A stretch of DNA of 64,000 bases from Arenibacter sp041392165 (lineage in GTDB: Bacteria; Bacteroidota; Bacteroidia; Flavobacteriales; Flavobacteriaceae): assembly GCA_041392165.1 (NCBI GenBank), contig JAWKMN010000002.1, positions 372,001-436,000 of the forward strand, read 5' to 3'. The notes below the pieces were generated by a model. That model was not told where the DNA came from and searched no databases. It worked only from the letters and a program-made list of their open reading frames with translations. The first letter of the stretch is position 1. Each line of letters begins with the position of its first letter. Both the position numbers and the translations under genes were made by a program. Positions 7,953 to 17,505 of this stretch are shown piece by piece.

Positions 7953-10787
7953 TTAGAACTTAATGTTGTATCCCAATGAGAATGATCTTCCGGGACTTCT
8001 TTTGGAGAAGGTCTTATTTTCAGCCTTATAGGATTCATATTCACTTTCTATATCATCATCCAATAGATTGCTTATTTTAAAACTAACACTCTGGTTTTGG
8101 TTTTCACCAAAACTTTTTGAGAAGTTAAAGTTTAGATTGTGAAAAGGCATAGTGTACACGTCCGGTACAAATCCGTTGCCCACTACCTGCAATGTTTTTC
8201 CCTGTACATTATAGTTAAGGCCCATTTGGATTCCATTTTCGGCACCTTCGTAGTTTAGCCCGGAATTGATAAGGAAAGGCGATTGTCCCTGTAGTTCCCT
8301 ATCCTTGCCCAAAGTTTCGCCATCCCTAAGTCCCAGCGTTCTAAGATTGCGTTCACTTTCACTATAAACCTGGGTAGATTTTATGATGGAGGTGTTAACA
8401 TTTAAACTGAAATTCTGAAACGGGGCAGCAAGGAACCCTAGGTTTTTCCGCAATTCAAATTCCAATCCTATTACGTCCGCATCTCCAAGATTTTGGGGGG
8501 TGAAGTTGTCCGATGAGGACTCAAAGTAGGTGAGTTCTATGGGATCCGTGAATTTTTTATAAAAACTGCTCAATGCGATCATCTCCGCACTTTCGCCAAA
8601 CCATTCTACCCTAAAATCAAAATTGTTGATATAAGTAGGATCCAAATTTATATTTCCGATAAAGGTATTATTGGACAATGGATCGAATATCTTGGCGATG
8701 GAAGCTTCCTTAAACGAGGGTCTGGCCGTAGTACGTGAATAAGATCCCCTAAGGTTAACATCTTCCGTAAGTTCATAAATTAAATTGGCCGTTGGAAAAA
8801 GGTCAAACTTATCTATTATGGTTTCGTTATCATAGATGACCTTCTCAGGATCATTAATATCCTTATTGTCTTCCCCCGTGTATTTGGATTCAAATTTTTC
8901 TACCCTTAGACCAAGGATGGTTCGTAATTTTTGTCCAAGTTTAAATTCATTGGATACATAGCCCGCTATGTTTTGTTGCGCTGCCTCATAGGTGTTGGCC
9001 GGTTCGGCTACCGATATGTCGGGATCAATATAGGAACCGGAGTTGTTGTTAACGGTCCAAAGGTTTTCTTCCAAAAGGATATTGTCCGCAACACCATTGA
9101 ACCTGGTGGTAGATCCATTGTTCTCGATCTCAAAGTTCAATATACCGAAATCCCTGTTTTTGTAGGAGCCATAGGCGCCAAATTTCAATTTGGCATCTTT
9201 TTCCAAAAAGGTGTATTTTTTGGTAAGGTCCAATTTGGCAACGGCATTGGTCTCTTCCAGGTCCCTCCAGATTCTTTTTGGTTGGTTGTTCTGTGGTATG
9301 GAGTATACCCCATCTTCAACCCTAAAAGAAGTTGTTCTAATATCCTTGTCCTGAATTTTGGAGAGGGTAGGGGAAACCGCCCATTCCGTGGTCCATGAAG
9401 CATCTTCGCTGGAATGTATTCCGCTGAGCAATGCGTTGGTGATGGAACGCTGGGTATATTCCAAATTATCTTTTGAGAAATTGATAAAATCCGTGAAATT
9501 TAGGGTCTGGCTAAAATAACCGGCCGTAGATTCTCCGTTCTGAATATGAAGGAGATTTAGTTTGTATTTGGATTTTTCGGTCTTTAAAGAAGTCCCCAAA
9601 AGACCGCTTACCAGTACATTGTTTCTGCCTATGTCACCGGTCTGTGTCCTATCCGTTTCCAATTCGAACACCGAAGTGTCCGCGTTTCTTCTGTAAAAAT
9701 TATTTTCTGCATCCTCGTAGAAAGTGGTAGTATTTTTATAGGAAAGGGAGGCCAAAAAGCCCAATCTGTTCTCACTTTCGCCTAGGTTGTATTGATTACC
9801 AGTGGTAAACCCAAAATTATAGTCCATGGCACTATTGGCCTTCATTGCAGATAGTACGGGATTGAATTTTTTGGTAATGGCCGTCAATAATGGATTGTAC
9901 TCGAAGGTACTTGGAATGTCCTGATTTCGGTTAATGGGAACACTTCGGTTTCCATTGTCGAAACCTAGGAAATCCGTAGAGCTTCCTTTATAGTCCAAAT
10001 AATTTTCATTAAAGTGCATATCCGGGTTATAGTTGCCTCCCAGGGAAATACTGTGTTCTTTTTTGGTAGGATAGTCCTTGGTAACAATATCAACGATGCC
10101 ACCTGTAAAGTCTGCCGGTAAATCTGCGGAAGCCGATTTAAGTACCAGGATGTTATCTATAATATTGGTGGGAAAAATGTCCAATTGAATCGTGTTTCTG
10201 TCCGGGTCCAATCCGGGAATGTCCACTCCGTTCAAAATGGATTTGGTATAACGGTCGCCCAAACCTCTAACGTACACATATTTGCCTCCTTGAACCGATA
10301 CTCCGGGGACCGATTTAATGGCACTGGCCACATCACTGGAACCAGATTTTTTGAAGGCTTCGGCCGATAGTCCGTCCAAAAGGTTTACCGCTTTTTTTTG
10401 GATGCCTAATACCGCCGTTTCGGTGTTCTTTTTAACGCTTACCGATACTACTACCTCATCCAGCCCTTCGGCCAGGGTTTCCATAGTTACGTTTACGTTG
10501 GTAATTTCATTGGCCTTAACGGCCACATCGGTTATTTCCACGGTTTTATAACCGAGGAATGAAAAACTGAGGGTATGGGTGCCTTCCTCCAGGGTCAGCT
10601 TATAGTTGCCGTCGAAATCGGAGGTAGTGCCTGTAGTGGTGCCTTTGACCAGAATGTTGGCAAAAGGTACCGGATCCTGAAAATCGGCATCGATCAAATG
10701 TCCCGTTACCTCGCCACTTTGTGAAAATATGAGTTGAAAAAAAAGAAAAGTAATGATTGAAAGTCTGAGTGAAATTTTCATAAGCAA
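7953..10787 (-). CDS. TonB-dependent receptor with carboxypeptidase-regulatory-like domain
   Basis: This is an outer-membrane receptor of 944 residues. A signal peptide (about 1-24 from the first Met; an alternative ATG is two codons in) is followed by a CarboxypepD_reg-like beta-sandwich (about 26-110: GHLIDADFQDPVPFANILVKG). Then come a plug domain with VPGVSVQGGKYVYVRG and GGIVDIVTK, and a barrel ending in the aromatic YNIKF. No SusD partner is adjacent. Instead a Cys-rich lipoprotein lies 88 bases upstream and is probably co-transcribed. Next to a PhoB/PhoR-like pair, uptake of a phosphorus compound is a reasonable guess, but the substrate is not shown by the sequence. Confidence 0.9.
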   Translation of the reverse strand: MLMKISLRLSIITFLFFQLIFSQSGEVTGHLIDADFQDPVPFANILVKGTTTGTTSDFDGNYKLTLEEGTHTLSFSFLGYKTVEITDVAVKANEITNVNVTMETLAEGLDEVVVSVSVKKNTETAVLGIQKKAVNLLDGLSAEAFKKSGSSDVASAIKSVPGVSVQGGKYVYVRGLGDRYTKSILNGVDIPGLDPDRNTIQLDIFPTNIIDNILVLKSASADLPADFTGGIVDIVTKDYPTKKEHSISLGGNYNPDMHFNENYLDYKGSSTDFLGFDNGNRSVPINRNQDIPSTFEYNPLLTAITKKFNPVLSAMKANSAMDYNFGFTTGNQYNLGESENRLGFLASLSYKNTTTFYEDAENNFYRRNADTSVFELETDRTQTGDIGRNNVLVSGLLGTSLKTEKSKYKLNLLHIQNGESTAGYFSQTLNFTDFINFSKDNLEYTQRSITNALLSGIHSSEDASWTTEWAVSPTLSKIQDKDIRTTSFRVEDGVYSIPQNNQPKRIWRDLEETNAVAKLDLTKKYTFLEKDAKLKFGAYGSYKNRDFGILNFEIENNGSTTRFNGVADNILLEENLWTVNNNSGSYIDPDISVAEPANTYEAAQQNIAGYVSNEFKLGQKLRTILGLRVEKFESKYTGEDNKDINDPEKVIYDNETIIDKFDLFPTANLIYELTEDVNLRGSYSRTTARPSFKEASIAKIFDPLSNNTFIGNINLDPTYINNFDFRVEWFGESAEMIALSSFYKKFTDPIELTYFESSSDNFTPQNLGDADVIGLEFELRKNLGFLAAPFQNFSLNVNTSIIKSTQVYSESERNLRTLGLRDGETLGKDRELQGQSPFLINSGLNYEGAENGIQMGLNYNVQGKTLQVVGNGFVPDVYTMPFHNLNFNFSKSFGENQNQSVSFKISNLLDDDIESEYESYKAENKTFSKRSPGRSFSLGYNIKF

Positions 10788-10875
10788 ATGATAGTTATAT
10801 CGTAATAAACCAAATGCCCGCCACTGGATTGGGCGAGCATGGTCGTTATTTTAAAGGGGTGTATGAATCCTGTTG

Positions 10876-12294
10876 TTAAAAATTCAAACCTGTTTTGGCA
10901 AAGGCATAGGTCCAAGAAAATACGCTAATGTCCGCACCTACGGTTTGGTCTCCAGCGGTAACTTGGGTAGTCCAATCAGCAGCTCTTTCTGTGAATGTAG
11001 GGGCCAGGATAATAGTTGATTCTAAATCGTTTCCTGAGTCATCCTTCAATACTTTCTCGGAGAAAATACTGTTGTTGAAGCCTACCACTTGCCAAGCTTC
11101 GAAGGTCAATTCGCCATCCAAGAAGTTCTGGGCCACATCATTGGCATCCAATTCCACATCTTTACCGGACTGGAATCCAATGGCATAGATATTTTTGGTA
11201 GTACCCATAGCATTACTTCTATAATCTGCATATTCACCATCTGCTGCCGTTGCGCTTCCTACGATAGTAGTGTTCTGAAGGGTGAAAGAACCTGTGATGG
11301 AACCTTCGGGACCATCTATTTCGAAGGCGTGGTCGGAAGCCTCACCGGAAATTACCAAAGCATTGTCTATTGTTCCTGAATACGCTTGGTCAATATCCAA
11401 GGCGTCATCGCCCTGGGCCCAAACCAATAGGTTGGATGCATCAACAGTTCCTCCAAAGAACTCAACACCGTCATCAACGTTTCCAACAATCTCTATATGG
11501 TTGATTTTTGTACCGCGGCCTACAGATCCCAGGGTTAGACCGTTGATCTCGTTTCCTTCCCCTATCAAGGCACCGCCATGACGTATGGAGATGTATTCCA
11601 ATTCACCGGAATTGTCATCGTCGTTCAAGGCATCGCCTGGTCCGTAAAGTCCAAACGTATCATCGGCAGGAATACCTTCTATCTGTACTTCGGTAACATC
11701 ATTTTTAAAAGAACCGGTAGCTCTTCCCAATACAATTAATCCGCCCCATTTTCCTCTAGCGGTTTCATCCAAATTGGTTCCGGCAGTTTGCCCAACACCA
11801 ATGTTATCTTCTTCGGACGTAAATATAATCGGCTTTTCGGGAGTACCTTTGGCCATAATTTTAGAGCCTCTTTGCACAATTAGGGCAGAAGCCAAGGAGC
11901 CTGAACCTGCCTTGCCTTTAATAATTGTACCTGGATCTATGGTCAAGGTTTTTCCAATCCCAACAACTACTTTTCCTGCCAAGACATATATATTGTCTGC
12001 GGTCCATCTGGTGTCGGCAGTTATTTCCCCGGATACGGTAATGATTTCTGCACAGGAACCCCCTATGTCCACACCGGTTTCGTCCCCGTTCTGAATGCCA
12101 TCCTCACAGGTAGCCGTTGCTTCTGTACATGGTTGGCAGTTGGGTCCACCGCAATCAACACCGGTCTCCCCTTGGTTTTGAATTCCGTCATTACAGGTAG
12201 CCACTACTTCAGCTATTGGCGGTTCATCATCATTACTACAGGACGTAAATGTCAGGGCACCTACGGCCAATGCGGATAATAAAAGTTTTTTCAT
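10876..12294 (-). CDS. Surface lipoprotein with Cys-rich repeats and a beta-helix-like domain
   Basis: This is a 472-residue lipoprotein with lipobox LTFTSC and mature Cys followed by SNDDEPP. ATG 12294 is preferred over 12318 because it starts directly at the signal. Two copies of a C-DGIQN--ETGVD-GG motif follow. The first has all its cysteines, but the second reads VDIGG where the first has VDCGG. The remainder is low in Cys, rich in Gly/Asp/Thr and repetitive (IIVQRGSKIMAKG, GGLIVLGRA, EYISIRHGGALIG, VEFFGGTVDAS), consistent with a right-handed beta-helix. Similar proteins beside such TonB receptors are often misannotated as multidrug transporters. No membrane transporter segments are present. 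It is probably the partner of the receptor. Confidence 0.75.
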   Translation of the reverse strand: MKKLLLSALAVGALTFTSCSNDDEPPIAEVVATCNDGIQNQGETGVDCGGPNCQPCTEATATCEDGIQNGDETGVDIGGSCAEIITVSGEITADTRWTADNIYVLAGKVVVGIGKTLTIDPGTIIKGKAGSGSLASALIVQRGSKIMAKGTPEKPIIFTSEEDNIGVGQTAGTNLDETARGKWGGLIVLGRATGSFKNDVTEVQIEGIPADDTFGLYGPGDALNDDDNSGELEYISIRHGGALIGEGNEINGLTLGSVGRGTKINHIEIVGNVDDGVEFFGGTVDASNLLVWAQGDDALDIDQAYSGTIDNALVISGEASDHAFEIDGPEGSITGSFTLQNTTIVGSATAADGEYADYRSNAMGTTKNIYAIGFQSGKDVELDANDVAQNFLDGELTFEAWQVVGFNNSIFSEKVLKDDSGNDLESTIILAPTFTERAADWTTQVTAGDQTVGADISVFSWTYAFAKTGLNF

Positions 12295-12403
12295 TTCAAC
12301 TGAATTTTTTAATTTCATTTATTGAGTTCACTTGTTTTATTTAACATTGCAAATAAACCCCCCTACTGTAAAAGTCCTGTTACCCTTGGATTAATAGTTT
12401 GTT

Positions 12404-12449
12404 GGCTTAATGTTATCTAAACGTTACTATATTAAATCCGCGTTAAGCC
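12404..12449. promoter_or_regulatory. Inverted repeat in the divergent receptor/two-component control region
   Basis: GGCTTAA (12404-12410) and TTAAGCC (12443-12449) are perfect inverted 7-mers 32 bases apart. They lie between the divergent lipoprotein/receptor genes and the response regulator gene. They could be half-sites for the adjacent OmpR/PhoB-type regulator, though such regulators more often bind direct repeats. This is only a candidate. Confidence 0.35.
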
Positions 12450-12472
12450 GTTTCGTGTAATAGTATTATCTT

Positions 12473-12480
12473 TACTTTTG
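12473..12480 (+). promoter_or_regulatory. Putative -7 promoter element (TACTTTTG) for the two-component pair
   Basis: This is a full TAnnTTTG match 28 bases before the response regulator ATG. A TTTCG at 12451-12455 is at about the right distance for a -33 element. Confidence 0.5.
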
Positions 12481-12508
12481 GCGCGGATTACCAAATAAAT
12501 ATCAACAG

Positions 12509-13195
12509 ATGAAAAAGAAGGATATTAAGATACTCCTGGTAGATGATGAACCGGATATTTTAGAAATTGTAGGGTATAATTTATCTGCCGAGGGCTACGA
12601 GGTTTTCACTGCAAAGAATGGTTTGGAAGGGGTTGCGAAGGCAAAAAAGAAGAAACCCCACTTAATTATTTTGGATGTAATGATGCCCGAAATGGATGGC
12701 ATTGAAGCCTGTGAGATTATTAGGCGCACCGAAGGTTTGGAAGACACTATAGTTACCTTTCTTACTGCCAGGGGCGAGGATTATTCGCAAATGGCCGGAT
12801 TTGATGCGGGCGCGGACGACTATATAACAAAGCCCATTAAACCCAAGGTTTTGGTGAGCAAAGTAAAGGCCTTGCTTAGAAGGCTTAAGAACGAGGAACA
12901 GGAGGTAGAGGATATCTTTAAGGTCGGGGAGATTACCATAAATAGGGAGGAATATAAAATTGTTAATCAAGGAGAGGAAATTATCCTTCCCAGAAAAGAG
13001 TTTGAACTCTTGGCGTTACTGACTTCCAAGCCTAACAAAGTCTTTAAAAGGGAGGTTATACTGGACAAGGTCTGGGGCAATGAAGTGGTAGTGGGTGGTA
13101 GGACCATTGATGTCCATATCAGAAAACTTCGTGAAAAAATTGGTGACGATCATTTTAAAACGGTAAAAGGGGTAGGGTATAAGTTTGTACTATAA
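12509..13195 (+). CDS. PhoB/OmpR-family response regulator
   Basis: This 228-residue DNA-binding regulator has a receiver domain at about 6-120. It shows the acidic DDE (16-18), the phospho-acceptor Asp in LIILDVMMPEMDG (about 55), Thr/Ala in FLTARG and the conserved Lys in TKPIKP. The C-terminal winged helix (about 135-228) carries GGRTIDVHIRKLREKIG and ends KGVGYKFVL. Its stop overlaps the kinase start (TAATG). It is PhoB-like by overall type. Whether it senses phosphate is not known. Divergent transcription of a TonB receptor/lipoprotein pair makes that operon a likely target. Confidence 0.92.
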   Translation: MKKKDIKILLVDDEPDILEIVGYNLSAEGYEVFTAKNGLEGVAKAKKKKPHLIILDVMMPEMDGIEACEIIRRTEGLEDTIVTFLTARGEDYSQMAGFDAGADDYITKPIKPKVLVSKVKALLRRLKNEEQEVEDIFKVGEITINREEYKIVNQGEEIILPRKEFELLALLTSKPNKVFKREVILDKVWGNEVVVGGRTIDVHIRKLREKIGDDHFKTVKGVGYKFVL

Positions 13196-14241
13196 TGGCA
13201 ACGAGGATTAAAAAATCGTATAGGTTTGCCCTACGTACCACAATTTTAATTTCATTTCTTTTAACTACAGTTTTGGGAATATTTTTGTGGAACAGCGGTT
13301 CCATGGATTGGCAGTTCCTAGCGGTCCTTTTGGTAACTTCCTCCTTTATTTCATTTCTTGTAGTACAATTGAGGATAGAAAAATTCATCTACCGCAATAT
13401 AGAGCGCATTTATAATGACGTATCCCTGTTGGAGTCGACCTCTTTGGCTCCCAAGACCATTACTACGGACATGCGGTCCCTGACAGATGAAATAGAAAAA
13501 TTTGCCAAAGACAAAAAGATAGAAATAGATACCCTAAAAATCCGGGAAGAATATAGAAAGGATTTTTTGGGCAACGTTTCCCATGAATTAAAAACCCCCC
13601 TATTCACGGTGCAAGGTTATATTTTAACACTCTTGGATGGTGCCATGGAGGATAAAAGTCTGAGAAAGAAATATCTTCAACGGGCCAATAAAGGGGTGGA
13701 GCGACTTATTTACATTGTTAAGGATTTGGATCTGATAACCAAATTGGAAGTTGGGGACCTTAATTTGGAGATAGAGGATTTTGACATTTTGGAACTGGTG
13801 AGGAACGTTTTTGAGCTTTTGGAAATGAAGGCTGCTAAAAAGAATATAACTTTGACCTTCGATATGGATTATAAGGATCCCATCCATGTAAGGGGCGATA
13901 AGGAAAGAATACAACAGGTTATTACCAACCTGGTGGTCAATTCCATTAAGTATGGACAGCAGAACGGTACCACCGAGCTAAGTGTGGAGAACTTGATTAA
14001 GAACAAGGTCATTATCCGGGTGACCGATAACGGTGAGGGGATTTCCAAACAACACCTTGCCCGAATCTTTGAAAGATTTTATAGGGTAGATAAAAGTGGG
14101 AGCAGGGCCGAAGGGGGTTCCGGCCTGGGATTGGCCATTGTAAAACATATCATAGAAGCGCATAATGAAAAGATATACGTGGAAAGCGTCCTCGATATCG
14201 GGTCCGAGTTTTCCTTTACTTTGGAGAAGGCGGCCAAGTAA
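13195..14241 (+). CDS. Sensor histidine kinase (PhoR-like)
   Basis: This is a 348-residue membrane kinase. Two membrane segments (about 14-31 and 38-58) are close together, so there is almost no periplasmic sensor. A coiled linker of about 60 residues leads to the HisKA domain with FLGNVSHELKTPL (about 124-136). The HATPase domain has the N-box VITNLVVNSIKYG, G1 DNGEGI and G2 GGSGLGLAIVKH. The lack of a loop implies signalling by a partner or from the membrane or cytoplasm, as in PhoR. It partners the upstream regulator. Confidence 0.92.
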   Translation: MATRIKKSYRFALRTTILISFLLTTVLGIFLWNSGSMDWQFLAVLLVTSSFISFLVVQLRIEKFIYRNIERIYNDVSLLESTSLAPKTITTDMRSLTDEIEKFAKDKKIEIDTLKIREEYRKDFLGNVSHELKTPLFTVQGYILTLLDGAMEDKSLRKKYLQRANKGVERLIYIVKDLDLITKLEVGDLNLEIEDFDILELVRNVFELLEMKAAKKNITLTFDMDYKDPIHVRGDKERIQQVITNLVVNSIKYGQQNGTTELSVENLIKNKVIIRVTDNGEGISKQHLARIFERFYRVDKSGSRAEGGSGLGLAIVKHIIEAHNEKIYVESVLDIGSEFSFTLEKAAK

Positions 14242-14408
14242 TTCTTAACCTTGGTATCTTTTGATTTTCTTGGTATCATGGCTATTATGGGAATATATTA
14301 GGGACTTTAGGGAATCAAATTTGCATTGGCTTGAATAATTCTAAATGAAAGGGGAACAATTAAGTTCTTATCTTTAGGTGCGACCCAGTACCTATCAACC
14401 TAGATCCT

Positions 14409-15755
14409 ATGGAACATATTGTTATTATTGGTAATGGAATCTCAGGAATTACGGCTGCCCGGCATATTCGTAAATTATCGGATAAAAAAATCACCATCAT
14501 TTCTGCCGAAAGTGATTATTTCTTCTCCAGAACAGCACTAATGTATGTGTATATGGGCCATATGAAGTTTGAGCATACCCAGCCTTACGAAAATTGGTTC
14601 TGGAAAAAAAACCGCTTGAACCTGGTCAATGCGTATGTGTCAAAAGTGGATACGGCCAATAAAAAGCTGATATTGGAAAGTTCCGAGGAGATTGAGTATG
14701 ATAAATTGATCCTCGCCACGGGTTCTAGGCCCAATAAGTTTGGGTGGCCGGGACAGGATTTGGACGGGGTGCAGGGATTGTACTCCAAACAGGATCTGGA
14801 AATGCTGGAGGCCAATGCGCCAAACAATGAAGTCTGTAAAAGGGCGGTAATCGTTGGTGGCGGATTAATCGGGATCGAATTGGCGGAAATGCTCGGTAGT
14901 AGGAATATTCCAGTTACTTTTTTAGTCCGGGAAAGCAGCTTTTGGAACGAAGTCTTGCCCGAAGGGGAATCCCAAATGATCAATGAACACATTTTGGAAC
15001 ACCATATAGATCTGAAGTTGGATACTAATCTAAAGGAAATTATTTCCGATGAAAAGGGCAGGGCAAAGGCAGTGGTAACAGATAAAGGGGAGACCATCCA
15101 GTGTACCCTGGTAGGGTTGACCGCGGGGGTTGCCCCAAACATTGACTTTCTAAGGGATTCCGGAATAGAGACGGGGAAGGGGGTAAAGGTCAATAACTTT
15201 TTGGAAACCAATATACCCAATGTTTATGCCATTGGGGACTGTGCAGAACAGTGTGGGGCCATTGGCAACCGCAGGCCGGTAGAGGCTGTATGGTATACCG
15301 GAAGAATGATGGGGGAAGTTTTGGCACAGACCATTTGTGGAAACAAAAGCGCCTATAATCCCGGACATTGGTTTAATTCGGCCAAATTTTTGGACATAGA
15401 GTATCAAACTTATGGCTGGGTCTTTAGCGAAAAATTTAGAAAGGAACAGGAACAACATTTTCATTGGCGGCACCCCCATGAAAAAATAGGTGTCACCATC
15501 GCCTTTAACAAAGACACAAAACAGTTTTTAGGCATCAATACGTTTGGTATTAGGATGCGTCACGAAATTTTGGACCGATGGCTTACGGAGAAAAGAAGTA
15601 TAGCCTACGTAATGGAGTATTTGAAGGATGCTAATTTTGACCCTGAATTCTATGTTCAATATGAGGAAAACATAGTTTCCCATTACAATGCAATTTATGG
15701 TGCCAATATTACCCCCAAAAAGAAAAGTTGGAAACGGATTTTTAGTCGCCTATAA
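14409..15755 (+). CDS. NAD(P)/FAD-dependent oxidoreductase
   Basis: This 448-residue flavoprotein is of the pyridine nucleotide-disulphide type (nitrite, rubredoxin or ferredoxin reductase-like). The FAD motif IIGNGISGITAARHI starts at residue 5, the NAD motif VVGGGLIGIELAEML is near residue 155, and NVYAIGDCAEQ is the second FAD-contact motif. No redox-active CxxC is present. The long C-terminal extension (about 330-448: HWFNSAKFLDIEYQTYGW) is not part of a standard reductase. It lies 9 bases upstream of an Fe-S membrane protein, which suggests it passes electrons to or from that partner. Confidence 0.82.
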   Translation: MEHIVIIGNGISGITAARHIRKLSDKKITIISAESDYFFSRTALMYVYMGHMKFEHTQPYENWFWKKNRLNLVNAYVSKVDTANKKLILESSEEIEYDKLILATGSRPNKFGWPGQDLDGVQGLYSKQDLEMLEANAPNNEVCKRAVIVGGGLIGIELAEMLGSRNIPVTFLVRESSFWNEVLPEGESQMINEHILEHHIDLKLDTNLKEIISDEKGRAKAVVTDKGETIQCTLVGLTAGVAPNIDFLRDSGIETGKGVKVNNFLETNIPNVYAIGDCAEQCGAIGNRRPVEAVWYTGRMMGEVLAQTICGNKSAYNPGHWFNSAKFLDIEYQTYGWVFSEKFRKEQEQHFHWRHPHEKIGVTIAFNKDTKQFLGINTFGIRMRHEILDRWLTEKRSIAYVMEYLKDANFDPEFYVQYEENIVSHYNAIYGANITPKKKSWKRIFSRL

Positions 15756-15764
15756 GGTTTCAGG

Positions 15765-17345
15765 ATGCAGATAATAAAAAAAATAGGGCTCTTTGTTTTT
15801 TTAATTGGCCTTGCCATATTTACCATACTGCCTTTTATGGGAGAGTTTAAGGTTGGCCAGGCAACAATGGATCAAATAATTAGGGAAAAGGGAATTTCCA
15901 GCGAACTATTTATTGAGGGGATGCAAGAAAATGTGGTTGGCAAACAGTTTCAGGGAATGCGATCGTTGTCGTCCCATATAACCCGGATATTGGAAGCTGC
16001 CAATGCTAGGCATAGAAAGGACAGGGAATACAAAAAGGTGATCTATATAGGACCGCATGATATGGCGGCGGCGGTGGGCAAAGCCTCTGGAAGTGGTTTT
16101 TTAATTGAAAATAAGGGGCTTATGTGGTTCCTGACCTTTGGTCTGGGTATATTGGGGTCCTTACTTTTTATTGTTCCCAATATAGTTTTATTGGGAAAAA
16201 AAGGGATTAAGAATAATGGTATTTATCAAAAAAATGCCACCAATAGGGGATGGATTGCCTGGATGGTCTTCGTTTTTCTGGTTTCCTTCTATTTGGTCCT
16301 ATATTTCCGTTCGGAATATGCCGTAAACTGGACATATCTGGTAGATCCCATCAGTGAATTTTTAAGCGGAAATCCTGCCGGACATTGGTTTGTGTACGGA
16401 TTTATGTATTGTACGGTGATGGGCGTCATGGCAGTACGAATGTACATTAAATATAGACATAACAGATATCAAATAATACGTACTACCTCGGTTTTGTTCT
16501 TTCAAATCGTCTTTGCCTTTCTTATTCCAGAGATCATGGTAAGGCTCCAGATGCCGTATTACGACTTTAAAAATGCCTTTCCGTTGGATTACGATTTCTT
16601 TTTTCAATGGAATTTAAAATCCTTGTTGAACAGTGGGGGAATAGGGCTTTTTATACTGGTTTGGGGTATTGTTCTTACTTTGGTCATCGTGCCCGTTATG
16701 GTCTATTTTTTTGGAAAACGATGGTACTGTTCCTGGGTATGTGGCTGTGGTGGTCTGGCAGAAACTTTGGGGGACCCCTATAGGCAGCATTCCAGCAAGT
16801 CCCTGTTTTCATGGAAAGTGGAAAGGTGGTTGGTACACGGGGTGTTGGTCTTTGCTCTGGGGATGACCTTGATGACACTCTATAGCTTTTTTACGGAATC
16901 CGGCACTGTGCTGGGGCTAAAAACACAGAGTGTGCAAAATTCCTATAGCCTGTTAATCGGAGCATTTTTTGCGGGAGTGATAGGAACAGGTTTTTACCCC
17001 ATTTTTGGAAATAGGGTATGGTGTAGGTTTGGGTGTCCTCTTGCCGCTTATTTGGGATTTGTACAACGGTTCAAATCGCGCTTTAGGATAACGACCAATG
17101 GAGGGCAATGTATATCCTGTGGCAATTGTTCCACCTATTGTGAGCAGGGGATAGACGTCCGGGCCTACGCCCAAAAAGGGGAAAATATTATCAGGTCCAG
17201 CTGTGTGGGTTGCGGCATTTGTTCCGCGGTTTGTCCTAGAGGGGTCTTGAAATTGGAAAACGGACCCCTCAAGGGAAGGATAAATCCAACCCAAGTGCTA
17301 TTGGGGAACGATGTGGACCTAATGGAATTGGTCAATAAAAAATAA
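15765..17345 (+). CDS. NapH/CcoG-like 4Fe-4S membrane protein
   Basis: This is a 526-residue integral membrane ferredoxin. An N-terminal hydrophobic segment (about 5-25) and a periplasmic-type stretch precede several membrane helices (about 120-145, 160-185, 205-222, 240-260, 285-315, 345-370, 390-410). WYCSWVCGCGG (about 322-332) is the NapH-type cysteine motif. Near the C-terminus CISCGNCSTYC and CVGCGICSAVCP bind two 4Fe-4S clusters. It probably moves electrons between quinone or flavoprotein and an unknown acceptor. It follows the FAD oxidoreductase closely and precedes glycosyltransferase genes. Confidence 0.82.
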   Translation: MQIIKKIGLFVFLIGLAIFTILPFMGEFKVGQATMDQIIREKGISSELFIEGMQENVVGKQFQGMRSLSSHITRILEAANARHRKDREYKKVIYIGPHDMAAAVGKASGSGFLIENKGLMWFLTFGLGILGSLLFIVPNIVLLGKKGIKNNGIYQKNATNRGWIAWMVFVFLVSFYLVLYFRSEYAVNWTYLVDPISEFLSGNPAGHWFVYGFMYCTVMGVMAVRMYIKYRHNRYQIIRTTSVLFFQIVFAFLIPEIMVRLQMPYYDFKNAFPLDYDFFFQWNLKSLLNSGGIGLFILVWGIVLTLVIVPVMVYFFGKRWYCSWVCGCGGLAETLGDPYRQHSSKSLFSWKVERWLVHGVLVFALGMTLMTLYSFFTESGTVLGLKTQSVQNSYSLLIGAFFAGVIGTGFYPIFGNRVWCRFGCPLAAYLGFVQRFKSRFRITTNGGQCISCGNCSTYCEQGIDVRAYAQKGENIIRSSCVGCGICSAVCPRGVLKLENGPLKGRINPTQVLLGNDVDLMELVNKK

Positions 17346-17505
17346 TTCTATAGGGTTGCCCAAATTATTGTTGCTATAAGAAAAGGATACGCCATAGATT
17401 GATGAAAGTATTTATACCTTTACGCCTTCTTTGGAGCTTTCAAAGATAGGGATGCTCCATGATGTACAATATTGTATAAATTAGAATGACCCTTCAATTA
17501 CGTTA

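Noticed and set aside
10876..12294. Multidrug transporter, a label often given to homologues of this protein
   Set aside because: It is a lipoprotein with no membrane-spanning segments beyond the signal.
14585..15220. 211-codon minus-strand frame opposite the FAD oxidoreductase
   Set aside because: Shadow frame; the plus strand has clear FAD and NAD motifs.
17485..17505. Six-codon ORF before the frameshifted glycosyltransferase as a leader peptide
   Set aside because: Too short, with no codon bias or hairpin; chance occurrence is likely.
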